Origin: Paulinella micropora
Lineage: Eukaryota > Cercozoa > Imbricatea > Euglyphida > Paulinellidae
Length of the DNA stretch: 64,000 nucleotides
NCBI GenBank assembly: GCA_019918135.1
Contig: WBZZ01000820.1
Location: 208,501-272,500 of the forward strand
Reading direction: 5' to 3'
Shown piece by piece: positions 21,073-33,105 of this stretch. The first letter of the stretch is position 1. Every line of letters begins with the position of its first letter. Made by a program: the position numbers and the translations under genes. The notes beneath the pieces were generated by a model. The model saw only the letters and a list, made by a program, of their open reading frames with translations, had not been told where the DNA came from and did no database searches.

Positions 21073-23280
21073 TTAGTAGGGAGCAGGGATACCACACCCG
21101 CGCACGTACAAGCCGTCGTTACAGGCAGCAGGCAGGTTGCTCAGCCTGATACCTACGCCAGACCGGTAGATTCCATTAGACTGGAACATCTCTGTGCAAA
21201 CATGTGAGTAGCCTGCGTTCCAGGCTGTGAGGTTTTGATCAAAAACACAGTTGCCAGAGAACATGTCCTTTACGCTCCCGAGCGCCACGGCGGGCGACAT
21301 GCCCCAGCTGCCCAGCGGCTGGTTAAACATACACATGTTTGCAGGGGCACAGGCGAAAGTCTGGAAGAAACTGGGGACCATGCTTACGTCCCAGCCGCCA
21401 ATCGGTTGGTTGAAGGAGTACGCGTTCCTGAACCTGTGTAACAAGACGGTGACCCTCCTTACGTCCCAGCTTCCGATCGGTTGGTTAAAGGCGAACGCAC
21501 CATAGAAAGTGAACAAGAGCGTGGTGACCCTGCCCGTGTTCCAGCCCCCGATCGGCCGGTTAAAGGCCCACGCGTCCTGGAAAGTCCCTGTTAGGCTGGT
21601 GACCTGGCTCGTGTCCCAGCCGCCGATGCTTTGACGGCCCTCGCCCCCGAAAAGGTGTTCTGCAGGCTAGCGACGCCGCTCGCGTCCCAGTCATCGAGGT
21701 CCTGGTTGAACTTGACGCAGTCCCGGAACAGGCTGCTGAAGCCATTGCGGTGGGTAGCGGGCGTGAGCCACGACCAGTCCCAGTCGCGCGCGTCGCCCAC
21801 GAACTCGCCCATCCCCCTCAGCAGGTGCTCGGGCGCCACGCCGTGCAGGGCCCGCGAGCCGGCCGTCGGCGCCAAGTAGCGCAGCTGGTACTCGTTGGCA
21901 GGATAAAGAGACACAGGCGGCGCCGTCCGCGTGAAGAGTGGGGCCGTGCTGCCGACGGGGTGGTAAAGCTGCACATCGCCCCACGCCACCACGTCCACCA
22001 CCCAAGCGCCCTCCATATACCGCAGCCCGTCCACGCGGCCGCTCAGGCGCAGCCAGTAGTCGCCGGCGCCCGTGTACGTGTGATTGCAGACGGCGCCGTT
22101 GGCGTGCGCGCACGAGCCGGGCGCCGACCCGTCCCCCCAGTCCACGCCGTACATGCCGCCCTGGCCGGGGCCGGCCGCGGGCGCGAGCGTCAGCGTGGCT
22201 GTGGCGTTGGGGACGTGCGTGCGCACGAGCGCCAGGAAGAGTGAGCGCGAGCATGCGGCGGGCCAGTGCGCCTGGCCGAGCGCCGTGTACGGCGCCAGCC
22301 GTGTGCAGTCGGCCGAGCCCGGCGCGAGCGCCGGCGTCGACCAACCGGTGAGTGCTTCCCGGAAGTTGCTGCCCAGGCCCCAGAACAGTTCATCGAAGCG
22401 CCGCAGGCTCGGGAGCGATGTCCAGCTGCCGGCCCCCGTGCGTGTGAGCGTCGCGCTGCCCGCAAACAGCTCGCTCACATCCTCGAGCAGGGCGGTGTCC
22501 CAGCGCGACAAGTCGAGCTGTGCCAGCGCCGGCAGGCTCGCGAACGCGCGGCTGGCGTGCGTGTCCCACGCGTTCGTGCCCCGCAGGCTCTCCAAGCCAA
22601 TGGAGTTCTCAAACAGGCCGATCGCCGACTCGGCGCCCGACACGTTGAGCCCGTAGCTCAGGTCCGGCAACGGAGCGGTGAGGCCGGCGAAGCTGTAGTC
22701 CCACGCGCACGAGCCCCGTGTCCGGCAGCGAAGCCAGCGGCGGCACGTACGCGAGCCCCGGCGCCGCGTACAGGTGGTAGCCGCTCGTCTCGTGGAAACG
22801 CAGCTCCCCCCACTGCACGATGGCGTCCAGCCGCAGGCCCGCGGGCGCCGTGGCGTGCCACGCGGGCGTCAGCGCCCAGCCGCGCACGGGGTAGCGTCCG
22901 CCGGGGTCCGCCGTCACCGTGTACGTGCCGGCCAGCGCGTACGTGTGCGCGCAGGGCGCGGCGCCGGCGTCCAGGCACGGCGTGGGGGGCGAGCCGTCGC
23001 CCCAGTCGACCGTGAACGACGTCGGGACGGTGGCCTGGGCCTGGCGGCGGCGGCGCGCCGGCGCGGCGGGCGGCCACAGGGGCCACACGAACGTGTCCTG
23101 CGGGGCCGCCGTCGTGATTTCCAGGATCGTGGCGCCGCCGGGGCACACGACCGAGGGGCACGCCTCCTCTGGCGTCGGGCACTGCACGGGGTACGGGCAC
23201 CCGGCGCCGGCGGCCCGGAGCCACCCGAGCAGGAGGAGGCGCCACGGGCGCCACGGCTGGCGGGCGGAGGCGGGGTGCAT
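21073..23280 (-). pseudogene. PKD/BspA-repeat secreted protein, copy 1
   Basis: Starts at 23,280 with a signal peptide (MHPASARQPW ... LLLLGWLRAAGAGC). Two PKD-like domains follow (VDWGDGSPP ... CAHTYALAGTYTV, and VDWGDGSAPG ... NHTYTGAGDYWL). The C-terminus has DUF285/BspA-type repeats of ~23 residues (FNQPIGSWDVRRVT type), and the protein ends with a conserved Cys tail (YVRGCG). In the family these are surface or secreted adhesion-type proteins. The copy is broken in about two places. Palindrome A lies on its 3' side and palindrome B on its 5' side. The 5' leader has TGCTAAACCACC and GGCTACAG directly before the ATG. Confidence 0.75.
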
Positions 23281-23474
23281 CTGTAGCCGGGGCTGGTGGT
23301 TTAGCAAATGCGGGGGGGGGGGGGGGGCGGGGGGGGGGGGGGGTGAGGGAGACAGCGCCCCTACCCCCGCCGGCGTGGCGCAGCAGGGAGAGAAGCCCAG
23401 GGGGACGCCTCTTCCCCCTCTCGCCCGCCCCCGCACTGCGCCCCTCCCTGGCACCGGACGCGCCCTCCTGCAAA

Positions 23475-23700
23475 ACGCGGTGCTAAAACCTAGGGTAGGG
23501 GGGGGGGCTTTTCTGCTCAGGGCTGTGCTAAAACCCAGTGGGGGGATCGGCTAGACTCGGTGCTAAAAGCACACGGGGAGGGGGGGGTGCTTTTCTGCTC
23601 AACGCGGTGCTAAAACCTAGGGTAAGGGGGGTGCTTTTCTGCTCAACGCGGTGCTAAAACCCAGGGGGGGGGGGGGTTTGCTAAACGCGGTGGTGAGGTC
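23475..23700. repeat. ~55-bp tandem repeat upstream of gene 1
   Basis: About four degenerate copies of a unit with AACGCGGTGCTAAAACC followed by a G run and GTGCTTTTCTGCT. They lie between the gene 1 leader and palindrome B. Confidence 0.7.
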
Positions 23701-24860
23701 CGGGCGGGCGGAAGAGTCCCCCCCCTCCCCCGGGAACACAAGAGGCCCTGCTTTCTCGGCCGGGTGGCAAGAAAGGCACTGCTTTTCCGGCCGGGTGGCG
23801 TGAGATGGCCAGGCCCTCCCATTCGGGTGGCTATTCGTTTGACCGGATAGCCCCATTGCCCCCCTTCCTCCCTCCTCCCCTCTCCCTTCTCCCCTCCCTT
23901 CTCCCTTCTCCCCTCTCCCTCCCCGCGGCCGAACATTGTGCAGGCCCCCCCCCCCGGGTCTTTCTGTCCAACACTGCTCCGGTGCCTGGTGCCACCAGTT
24001 GCCTTCCCGGTGATGACCGCAGGATCAGGGAAACTTCCCGTACTAACCGGAAAATTAAAGCCGGCGGGGCGTAAGTGTCCTAGGAGCGAGAATCGCCCTG
24101 GTGGGTCCAAGCCCTGCCTGACCTGGCCGGGAGGTACCCGGTGCCCACCCCCGGTACAAAATGGCATTGGAACCAGTCCTGCCTATCAACAACCAATTAC
24201 TAAATCAAGTATTTTCTTTTTTTACCCGCAGCTAGCGGTGTTTTTTTAGTCTTGTAGGGGTAGTGCCCGAAAATACACGTCCGGAGTGGCACCCCCTCCC
24301 GGGGCCTCGAACCACCAGTGCGATTCTCGCTACCCGATGCCCGTGGGATTTAATTTTTTTGGTTAGGTAAGAAAAATTCGCCTGGTCTTGCGGCAGGAAA
24401 AGAAAACTACCGGTGGCATTGGCCACCGGACCGCCATACTGAACGGACCAGCCCGGGCAGGGCCTGCACAATGTTGGGCCGCGGGAGGGGAGAGGGGAGG
24501 AGGGAGAAGGGAGAGGGGAGAGGGGAGAAGGGAGGGGAGAAAAAAAGGCAGGCAGAATGTCCGGCCCAACGAATACCTTCGCCCCTCAGAGATCCGGCGA
24601 CCGGTGCCACTCCGGCCCGCCAAAGCCACGGCCAGCTGTGGCACCCGGCCGGCAGAGGGGGGGGGGGCCGTCAGTGCCACCCCGACCCGGCCAGTCAGGC
24701 CAGCCGCGCCACTTGGCCGGGGAAGGCGGGACCTCCTGTGCCACCCCGACCAGACAACCCCGGCCAGCTGTGCCACCCGGCCGGCCGAGGGGCGCCTCCT
24801 GTGCCACCCGGCCGGCCCAGCCAGGCCGCCCGGGCGGCTAGCGCGGGGGGGGTACCCCTT
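23700..24860. repeat. Large interrupted palindrome B
   Basis: Homologous to A and C. The centre is AT-rich at about 24,195-24,250. The pyrimidine tract at 23,865-23,925 pairs with the purine tract at 24,483-24,545. GAGAATCGC blocks face each other across the centre. Outer GTGCCACCCGGCC repeats lie on the right and GGCCGGGTGGC repeats on the left. Confidence 0.75.
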
Positions 24861-25020
24861 GCCGGCGGAGGGGAAGGGGGACACGCTGCGGCGGGGTAGG
24901 GAGGGGGGGGGGGGAGAGCGAGAGGCGTCTGCACGCCTCCCCCGGGGGTCTGTTCTCCCCAAAGCCACCAGGTAGCCAGCCCCCCCGCTAGCCTCCTCCG
25001 CTGGTGACAGCTGGCTGGCT

Positions 25021-27158
25021 ATGCACCCTGCTCGCGCAGCCTGGTGGAGCCTGTGGGCCCTCTGGGGCCTGTGGCGGGCTGGGGTCCGTGCCTACTGCCC
25101 GTTCGTGTGCCTGCCGCCCGGCTGCCCCGCGGCCGGGCGTGCTAGCAGCGTGACGGTGCTGGAGCTCACGACGGCGGGCGCTCAGGACACGTTCGTGTGG
25201 CCGCTGTGGCCGGACGCCGCGCGCCGCCGCACGGCCGCCCGGACCCAGTTCACGGTGGACTGGGGGACGGCTCGCCCCCCACGCCGTGCCTGGACGCCGG
25301 CGCCGCGCCGTGCGCGCACACGTACGCGCTGGCCGGCACGTACACGGTGACGGCGGACCCCGGCTGGCCTGACCCCGTGCGTGGCTGGGCGCTGACGCCC
25401 GCGTGGCACGCCGCGGCGGAGCGCTGAGGCCGGCGAAGCTGTAGTCCCAGACGCGCACGAGACCCGCGTCCCGCAGCGAGGCCGGCGGGGGCACGTACGC
25501 AAGCCCGGGCGCCGCGTACAGGTGGTAGCCGCTCGTCTCGTGGAAGCGCAGCTCGCCCCACTGCAGGAGGCGGGGTAGCCGCAGGCCCGCGGGCGCTGCC
25601 GGACCCGAGCGACGGGCTCAACGTGTCGGGCGCCGAGTCGGCGGTCGGCGTGTTCGAGGGCTCTACTGGCCTGGCGAGCCTGGACGGCACGAGCGCCTGG
25701 GACACGCGCCCGCTGCGCAACGCCAGCCGCGCGTTCGCGGGCCTGCCGGCGCTGACCAAACTAGACCTGTCGCGCTGGGACACCGCCCGGCTCGAGGACG
25801 TGAGCGGGCTGTTCGACGGCAGCTCGGCGCTCACGCGCACGGGGGTCGGCGGCTGGACGTCGTTGCCGAGCCTGTCGCACTTCGCGGGGCAGTTCCGGGG
25901 CCTAGGCCGCGACTTCCGGGAAGCGCTCACCGGCTGGTCGACGCCCGCGCTCGCCGCGGGCTCGGCCAACTGCGCCCGGCTGGCGCCGTACACGGCGCTG
26001 GGCCCGGCGCACTGGCCCGCGGCGTGCGCGCGCTCCTCTCTGCTGGCGCTGGTGCGGGTGTCGTACGCTGGCATCGTAGCCACGCTGGGGCTGTCGCCCA
26101 CGGCCGGCGGCGGGCCGAACTTCACGGTGGACTGGGGGGACGGTTCGGCGCCCGGCGCCTGCGCCCACGCCAGCGGCGCCAAGTGCCGGCACCTGTACGC
26201 GGGCGCCTGCGACTACTGGCTGCGCCTCGGCGGCCGCGTGGACGGGTGGTGGTACCTGACCGGCGCGTGCGTCGTCGACGTGCTGGTGTGGGGCGACGTG
26301 CAGCTGTACCACCCCGTCAACAGCACCGAGCCGCTCTTGATGAGGCCGTACCTGCCGGGCGACGGCTCCGACTCGTCCAGCGCCCCCGCGGAAGAATGCT
26401 ACGCGCTGCGGTACCTGGCACCCACGGCCGGCTCGCGGGCGCTGCACGGCGTGGCGCCCGAGTACCTGCTGCACCAAATGACAGAGTTCGTGGGCGACGC
26501 GCGCGACTGGGACTTGTCGTGGCTCACGCCCGCGACCCACCCCCAGGGCTTGCGCAGCCTGTTCGAACACTGCCACCAATTCAACCAGGACCTCGGTGGT
26601 TGGAACACGAGCGGCGTCGCGAGGCTGGACAGCACTTTCGCGGCCGCCTTCAGCTTCAACGGCAGCGTCGAGAACTGGGACGTGAGCGGTGTCACGAACC
26701 TGCACGGGGCTTTCGCGTCCGCCTATGCCTTCAACCGGCCGCTGGGCGGGTGGCGGACGTCGTCCGCCACGAACCTGGACTCAATCTTCCTGGACGCCAG
26801 GGCCTTCAACCAGCCCCTCGACGGCTGGCACACCGGCCGGGTCACCCGCCTGTCTTACGCCTTTGCTTGTCCGCTGCGCAACTGCGTCTTTAACCAGCCC
26901 CTGGGCAGCTGGGACGTGTCGGCCGCGGCGGGCTGGGAAAATGGCGGCCTGTGGGGTATGTTCATGGGCAACTGTGTGTTCGATCAGGACCTCAGGAGCT
27001 GGAACCTCAGCCTTCATTCGGCCGGGGCTGGCGCGTGCGCACGGATCTTCCAGCCCTATGGTCTCTACACGCCCGACCAATGCATCCAGCCGAGCCACCT
27101 GCCGGCCCAGTGTACTTGCTACGTCCGGGGGTGCGGCAAAAATCAGGGGGAACAATAA
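25021..27158 (+). pseudogene. PKD/BspA-repeat secreted protein, copy 2 (rearranged, only plus-strand copy)
   Basis: Start at 25,021 with a Trp-rich signal peptide (MHPARAAWWSLWALWGLWRA). From about 25.62 kb a long open frame runs to the stop: the leucine-rich-like middle (FAGLPALTKLDLSRWDTARL), the second PKD domain (VDWGDGSAPGACAHASGAK) and six or so DUF285 repeats (FNRPLGGWRTSSATNLDSIF type) to the Cys tail CTCYVRGCGKNQGEQ. The front part is damaged, and part of it lies in opposite orientation relative to the other copies. This is the most diverged copy in signal peptide and repeats, so it may represent a separate subfamily. Confidence 0.7.
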
Positions 27159-27491
27159 CTGCGCCGGCGGGGCCCCGGCCGGGCCCCGGCGGGGCCCCGG
27201 CGGGCGGGCGTGGTGGGTGTGAGCCAGGGGGCCGCGGCAGCCTGGGGTCCGGAGGCTCCGGGGGGCTGCGCCGGCCGGGGACTCTCTCTCTGTCCCCTCC
27301 CTCCTCCTGGCCCCCCCGCGGCTTCGCTCTCTCCTCGGGAAGGAGGGAAAAGCTACGTTCCCCTCCCTGGCACAGAGCACGCCCCCCCCCCCCGGGGGGG
27401 AGGGGGAAGAGTGCGGCCACGCGACGGACCGGCGCTGCTGGCCCAGCCTAGCCTGGCAAAGCCTAGCGCCCTGGCTCTGCCTGTGCTGTCC
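27159..27491. other. GC-rich spacer
   Basis: Direct repeat of CCCCGGCCGGG/CCCCGGCGGGG at the start, then C/T-rich sequence with a run of C and G near 27,390. No gene seen. Confidence 0.4.
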
Positions 27492-27764
27492 ATGCACCGA
27501 CGCCGGGGTACGTGGCTGCTGGTGTGGCTGTGGCGGCTGCTGCTGTGGCTGGCGGTGGCTGGCGCTGGCCGCGGGGGCGCCTCCGTCGCCGCGTACTGCA
27601 CTCCCGACTCGTTGCCCCCGAGTCCCCCTGCCCCGGTCCCGGCCTCAGTCCCGGCCTCGGTCTCGGTCTCGGCCTCGCCGTCCCCAGAGGCTAGCATTCA
27701 GGAGGCCACCCGTCTGGTTCGGGCCCGGGCCCTGAGAGCCCGGCGGCGGCAGCGCCTGGGCTAG
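27492..27764 (+). CDS. Small secreted protein with signal peptide
   Basis: Intact 90-residue ORF. The signal peptide (MHRRRGTWLLVWLWRLLLWL) is similar in style to PKD/BspA copy 2. It is followed by a Pro/Val/Ser repeat (VPASVPASVSVSASPSP) and a basic end (RARALRARRRQRLG). It may be a shrunken relative that kept only the leader, or an independent small secreted protein. It follows copy 2 on the same strand after 330 bp. Confidence 0.5.
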   Translation: MHRRRGTWLLVWLWRLLLWLAVAGAGRGGASVAAYCTPDSLPPSPPAPVPASVPASVSVSASPSPEASIQEATRLVRARALRARRRQRLG

Positions 27765-28363
27765 GGCCAGCCGGCCTGGCCAACATGAAGAGAGTGAGAG
27801 AGTGAGAGAGAGAGAGAGCCACGCTCTAAAAAAGGAGGCTCTGTTGCCTTGGCAGACTGTCTTCTTTGTCGATTAAACCAGACTTACTTACTGGGCAGCC
27901 AAGTCGCCGCAGCTGAGCGGCCCCCGGGGACAGTCGGTCACACGCCAAGTGACCCTGCAGGCCAGCGATGCCACCGGCGGACCGAGACCAGGCGCCACTG
28001 GCCTGCAGCCACCGGGCTCGTAGCGGCGCTCGCTCGGGCTGGCCGACCTCTCTCCGGCACGCAGAAAAGCCTCCTGTCGACGATGTACGCCGTGGACGTT
28101 GGTGGACAGCCAGCTTAGGCACTAACTCGAGTTTATTAGGCAGAGGATGCACACAGCGGCTCCCCCCAAAGCAAGACTAAACCAAGGACGAGAGAAGACT
28201 ACCCCGTCGCCTCAGCTCCCCCAGAACTACTTCGCCCCTTCCCCCCCGACGAGACTCTCTTCCTGTTGGTGCTGCCAGCACCAGCAGGTCAGAGACCGGC
28301 CGCTCTGTGCCGGATTTCTCCTGCGCGCACCACTGCGTTGGGTGTGTGTCTGGCTTCTTCTGC
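27765..28363. promoter_or_regulatory. Shared 3' region of convergent genes, with conserved downstream motif
   Basis: A GA run is at 27,793-27,820. At 28,079-28,144 lies the conserved 3' motif of the minus-strand genes: on the minus strand AATAAA, then within 70 nt the complement of GATGTACGCCGTGGACGT. Similar motifs occur at 30,797, 46,697, 48,788 and 51,434. Confidence 0.5.
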
Positions 28364-30563
28364 TTAAGGCTTACCACAACCGCGCACGTAGCCGCTGCAG
28401 ACTGCAGGCAGGTTGCTTGGCTTGATACCTACGCCTGGATTTAGGATCCCCCCAGGCTGGAACAGCTGCTTGCACACATTTGCCCCCAATCTCGAGGTCA
28501 CGTTCCAGGCCGTGAGGTTTTGATCAAACACGCAATTGCCAGCGAACATACCCCGTATGTTCTCTGCAGCCACGGCGGCCGACACTTTCCAGTTGCCCAG
28601 GGGCTGATTAAACACACACAGATCCTTCTGCGCGTCACATAAGAAGGTACTCACTAGGTTAGTGACGCGGCTTATGTCCCAGCCGTCGATCTGCTGGTTA
28701 AAGGCCCGTGCGCCCACGAACGTCATTGATAGGCTGGTGACCCGGCTCGTGTTCCAGCCGCCGACCGGCTGGTTGAAAGCTAACGCTTCCCCGAACGCCC
28801 CCGCTAGGTTGGTGACCTGGCTGATGTCCCAGCCACCGACCGGCCGATCAAAGGCGTACGCGCCATTTAAGGTCCAGCTCATGCTGGTGACTTGGCTCGT
28901 GTTCCAGCCCCCGATGCTGCCATTGAAGGCCCTCGCATTCCAGAACGTGCCTGCGAGGCTAGCCACGCCGCTCGTGTCCCAGCCGTCGAGGTCCTGGTTG
29001 AACTTGACGCAGTCCTGAAACAGGCTGAGGAAGCCGTTGGGATGGGTAGCGGGCGTGAGCCACGACCAGTCCCAGTCGCGCGCGTCGCCCACGAACTCGC
29101 TCATGCCGATCAGCAGGTACTCGGGCGCCACGTCGTGCAGGGCCCGCGAGCCGGCCGTCGGCGCCAGGTAGCGCAACGGATACCCGCCTACTCCCCACGT
29201 GAAGAGCGGGGCCGTGCTGCCCACCGGGTGGTGCAGCTGCACGTCGCCCCACGCCACCACGTCCACTACCCGGGCGCCCTCTACGTACTGCAGCCCGTCC
29301 ACGCGGCCGCTCAGACGCAGCCAGTAGTCACCGGCGCTGGCGTACGTGTGCGTGCAGACGGCGCCGTCAGCGTGCTCGCACGGTTCGGGCGCCGACCCAT
29401 CCCCCCAGTCCACGCCGTACGTGCCGCCCGCGCCCGGGCCGGCCGTGGGCGACAGCGCCAGGGTGGCCGTGGTGCTGGGGTAGGTCGTGCGCACGAGCGC
29501 CAGGAAGAGCGAGCGCGAGCACGCGGCGGGCCAGTGCGCTTGGCCGTGCGCCATGTACTGCGCCAGCCGCGAGCAGTCGGCCGAGCCCGGCGCGAGCGCG
29601 GGTGTCGACCAGCCGGTGAGCGCTTCCCGGAAGTCGCTGCCTAGGCCCTGGAACAGTCCGTGAAGCGCGACAGGCTCGGCAGCGACGTCCAGCCCCCGGC
29701 CCCCGTCCACGTGAGCGCCGAGCCTCCCGCGAACAGTTCGCTCACGTCCTCGAGCCGGGCGGTGTCCCAGCGCGACAGGTCGAGCTCGGTCAGCGCCGGC
29801 AGGCCCGCGAACGCTCGGCTCGCATTGCGCAGCCGGCGCGTGTCCCAGCCTTGCGTACCGTCCGGGCTTCTCAGGCCCACGGAGCCCTCGAATATGCCCA
29901 CCACCAACTCGGCGCCCGACACGTTGAGCCCGTAGCTCACGTCAGGCAGCGGTGTGGTCAAGCGGGCGAAGCTGTAGTCCCAGCTCTGCACCAGCCCCGT
30001 GTCAGGCAGCGAATTCAACGGTGGCACGTACGCGAGCCCCGGCGCCGCGTACAGGTGGTAGCCGCTCGTCTCGTGGAAGCGCAGCTCCCCCCACCGCCTC
30101 ACGGCGCGCAGCTGCAGGCCCGCGGGCGCCGTGGCGTGCCAGGCGGGCGTCAGCGCCCAGCCGCGCACGGGGTAGCATCCGCCGGGGTCCGCCGTCACAG
30201 TGTACGTGCCGGCCAGCGCGTACGTGTGCGCGCAAGGCGCAGTGCCGGCATCCAGGCACTGCGTGGGGGGCGAGCCGTCGCCCCAGTCGACCGTGAACGA
30301 CGTCGGGATGGTGGCCTGGGCCTGGCGACGGCGGCGCGCCGGCGGCGCGGTGGGCGGCCACAGGGGCCACACGAACGTGTCCTGCGGGGCCGCCGTCGTG
30401 ATTTCCAGGATCGTGGCGCCGCCGGGGCACACGACCGAGGGGCACGCCTCCTCTGGCGTCGGGCACTGAACGGGGTACGGGCACCCGGCGCCGGCGGCCC
30501 GAGCCACCCGAGCAGGAGGAGCGGCAGGCGCCACAGCTGGCGGGCGGGGCTGAGGTGCCTCAT
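28364..30563 (-). pseudogene. PKD/BspA-repeat secreted protein, copy 3
   Basis: Start at 30,563 (MRHLSPARQLWRLPLLLLGW, signal peptide). Order of parts: Cys-rich stalk (CPYPVQCPTPEEACPSVVC), PKD-like domain 1, middle region with LPALTELDLSRWDTARLEDV, PKD-like domain 2 (VDWGDGSAPEPCEHADG), then about six DUF285 repeats (FNGSIGGWNTSQVTSM type) and the Cys tail YVRGCGKP. It looks broken in about two places. The C-terminal half is a long clean frame. The leader has the CTAAAC...CTACAG|ATG pattern. Downstream is the conserved AATAAA motif region. Confidence 0.75.
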
Positions 30564-31057
30564 CTGTAGCCGGTGGCTGGTGGTTTAGCAGGTGGGGGAA
30601 GGGTGGCCAGGGGGCGGAGAGACCGCGTCCCCGACCGCAGGCAGCGTACCACGCCATAGAGAGAAGGGAAAAGACACCCCTTCCCTCCTCGCCCTTCCTC
30701 TCCCTCCCTTGTCCCCCTGCTTCCACCCCCCGGGGGCGGCCGTGTCCCCCGGGCTGGCCGACCCCAAACAGGAATAAAAACTTCCTCTCTGGCGACGATG
30801 ATGTATGCCGTGGACGTGTGGACTGACAGCTTAGGCACTAAATCGAATTTATTCGGCAGAAGAAGCAGACTGCGTTGCCCCAAAGTCAGCAAGACTGAAT
30901 TCCGCTGCGCCAGTAGGAGGAAGAAAGCACTCTCCGTCCCATCTCTCACTCTCCCAGGACTCTCCTGGTGCTGCTGCCAGCACCAGCAGGCCAGAGACCT
31001 GCTGCTTTGCCCCTGGTTCCCCCGCGTGCGAGTGCTTCCGGTGTGCCTGGTTTCTTA
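30564..31057. promoter_or_regulatory. Intergenic region between copies 4 and 3
   Basis: Holds the copy 3 leader (TGCTAAACCACC 20-35 nt upstream of the ATG, minus strand), a pyrimidine-rich stretch, and at 30,797-30,866 the conserved 3' motif with minus-strand AATAAA downstream of copy 4. Confidence 0.5.
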
Positions 31058-32579
31058 TTAAGGCACAGGCTGACCACACCCGCGCACGTAAGAGCCATCG
31101 TTACAAACAGCAGGCAGGTTGCTCGGCCTGATACCTACGCCAGGCCGGTAGATTCCGTAATTCTGAAACATTTGTGCGCAAACATATGGACCGAACTGGG
31201 CTAGGTTCCAGGTCGTCAGATTCTGATCGAAAACACAATTACCAGCGAACATGCTCCCCAGCCCCCCTGACACTACGACCGACACGTCCCAGCTGCCCAG
31301 CGGCTGGTTAAACACACACAGGTTCACAGGGTCACAGGCGAAAGCATTCGCAGAGTTACGGACACTGCTAACGTTCCAGCTGTTCAGGTTCTGGTTGAAG
31401 GAGTACGCGTCCCTGAACGCGTTCACCATAAATCGGACCCTCCTTAGTACGTCCCAGCTTCCGATCGGTTGGTTAAAGGCGAACGCACCGTAGAAAGTAC
31501 TCCATAGGCTGGTGACCTGGCCCGTGTTCCAGCCCCCGATCGGCTGGTTAAAGGCAAACGCGTATCTAAAGGTGCTCACGAGGCTAGCCACGCCGCTCGT
31601 GTCCCAGTCGTCCAGGTCCTGGTTGAACTTGGCACAGCCCTCAAACAGGCCAGTGAAGCCGTTGGGGTGCGTGGCGGGCGTGAGCCACGACCAGTCCCAG
31701 TCGCGCGCGTCGCCCACGAACTCACGCATTCCGTACAGCAGGTACTCGGGCGCCACACCAGACAGAGCACGCGAGCCAGCCGTCGGCGCCAGGTAGCGCA
31801 GCAGGTACTCGTTGGCGGAGGGGTAAGGATTAGGCGCCCGCGTGAAGAGCGGGGTCGTGCTGCCCACCGGGTGGTACAGCTGCACGTCACCCCACGCCAC
31901 CACGTCTACCACAAAAGCGCCCTCTACGTACCGCAGCCCGTCCACGCGGCCGCTCAGGCGCAGCCAGTAGTCGCCGGCGTTGGCGTACGTGTGCGTGCAG
32001 ACGGTGCCGTTGGCGTGTGCGCACGAGCCGGGCGCCGACCCGTCCCCCCAGTCCACGCCGTACGTGCCGCCCTGGCCGGGGCCGGCCGTGGGCGACAGCG
32101 TCAGCGTGGCCAGGGCGTTGGGGACGTGCGTGCGCACGAGCGCCAGGAAGTGCGAGCGCGAGCACGCGGCGGGCCAGTGCGCTTGACCGAGCGCCGTGTA
32201 CGGCGCCAGCCGCGTGCAGTCGGCCGAGCCCGGCGCGAGCGCCGGCGTCGACCAGCCGGTGAGCGATTCACGGAAGTTGCCCCCCAGGCCCCGGAACAGC
32301 CCCTGGAAGCGCGACAGGCCCGGCAGCGACGTCCAGCCGCCGACCCCCGTGCGCGTGAGCGCCACGCTGCCCGCCAACAGTTCGCTCACGTCCTCGAGCA
32401 GGGCGGTGTCCCAGCGCGACAGGTCGAGCTCGGTCAGCGCCGGCAGGCCCGCGAACGCGCGGCTGGCGTTGCGCAGCCGGCGCGTGCCCCAATCGCTCGT
32501 GCCGTACAGGTTCGCCAGGCCAGTGGAGTTCTCGAACAGACCGACCGCCGACTCGGCGCCCGACACGTTGAGCCCGTAG
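31058..32579 (-). pseudogene. PKD/BspA copy 4, C-terminal part (split by transposon)
   Basis: One clean frame of ~507 codons up to the transposon junction. Its first family residues are YGLNVSGAESAVGLFE. It contains the middle region, PKD-like domain 2 (VDWGDGSAPGSCAHANG) and six DUF285 repeats (FNQPIGGWNTGQVTSLWS type), and ends SYVRGCGQPVP. The N-terminal part is at 42,179-42,817 on the far side of the 9.6-kb insert. GTAG at 32,576-32,579 is the target-site duplicate. Copy 4 is the best preserved member apart from the insertion. Confidence 0.8.
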
Positions 32580-33105
32580 AACAACCAGTTCGGATAACTG
32601 GGGATGGCCCCTTTTTCCGAAATTTTCCTAGGGTATACTTAGTTTTTCCTACATGTCACCTGACTCTTCTAACTAATATTAGATTTAATGTGTGTTTAAA
32701 CCAATTGGAAACTAGTTTATTTATTAATAAAAACTAGTGTTGACACTCATAAAAGAATGTGAAAAAAAAGTCGTTCGGCCGGCTCGGCAACACATACCCG
32801 CCCACCCCGCAAAGTCAGTATGCCTGACCTGACTGTTGTAATTAATATTAGACTGACATAATGCGCTGTTAAATCAATTGGAAACACGTTTATTTATTAA
32901 TAAAACTACCTGGTTGTGACTCAATGACACAAAAAAAAAATTCAGTGTGAGGCAACCCCCCCCCCACACACACACACATACACACACCCCCCACTCACGA
33001 GCGCTCTAACTCCCTACATTAATCTCAATCTTCCTCTTCTGAATCATCTGCATCAGTATCATCTAGTCTCCTTCGCTTCTTCACTCGCTCACGCCTGACT
33101 CTTAC
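32580..33105. repeat. Left terminal inverted repeat of the 9.6-kb transposon
   Basis: Reverse complement of 41,647-42,178 with few differences, mostly in a CA/C-rich tract near 32,950-32,995. It contains two internally similar sub-repeats with ATTTATTAATAAAA. Its inner part (33,025-33,105) codes the C-terminal tail of the transposase-strand gene. Confidence 0.95.
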
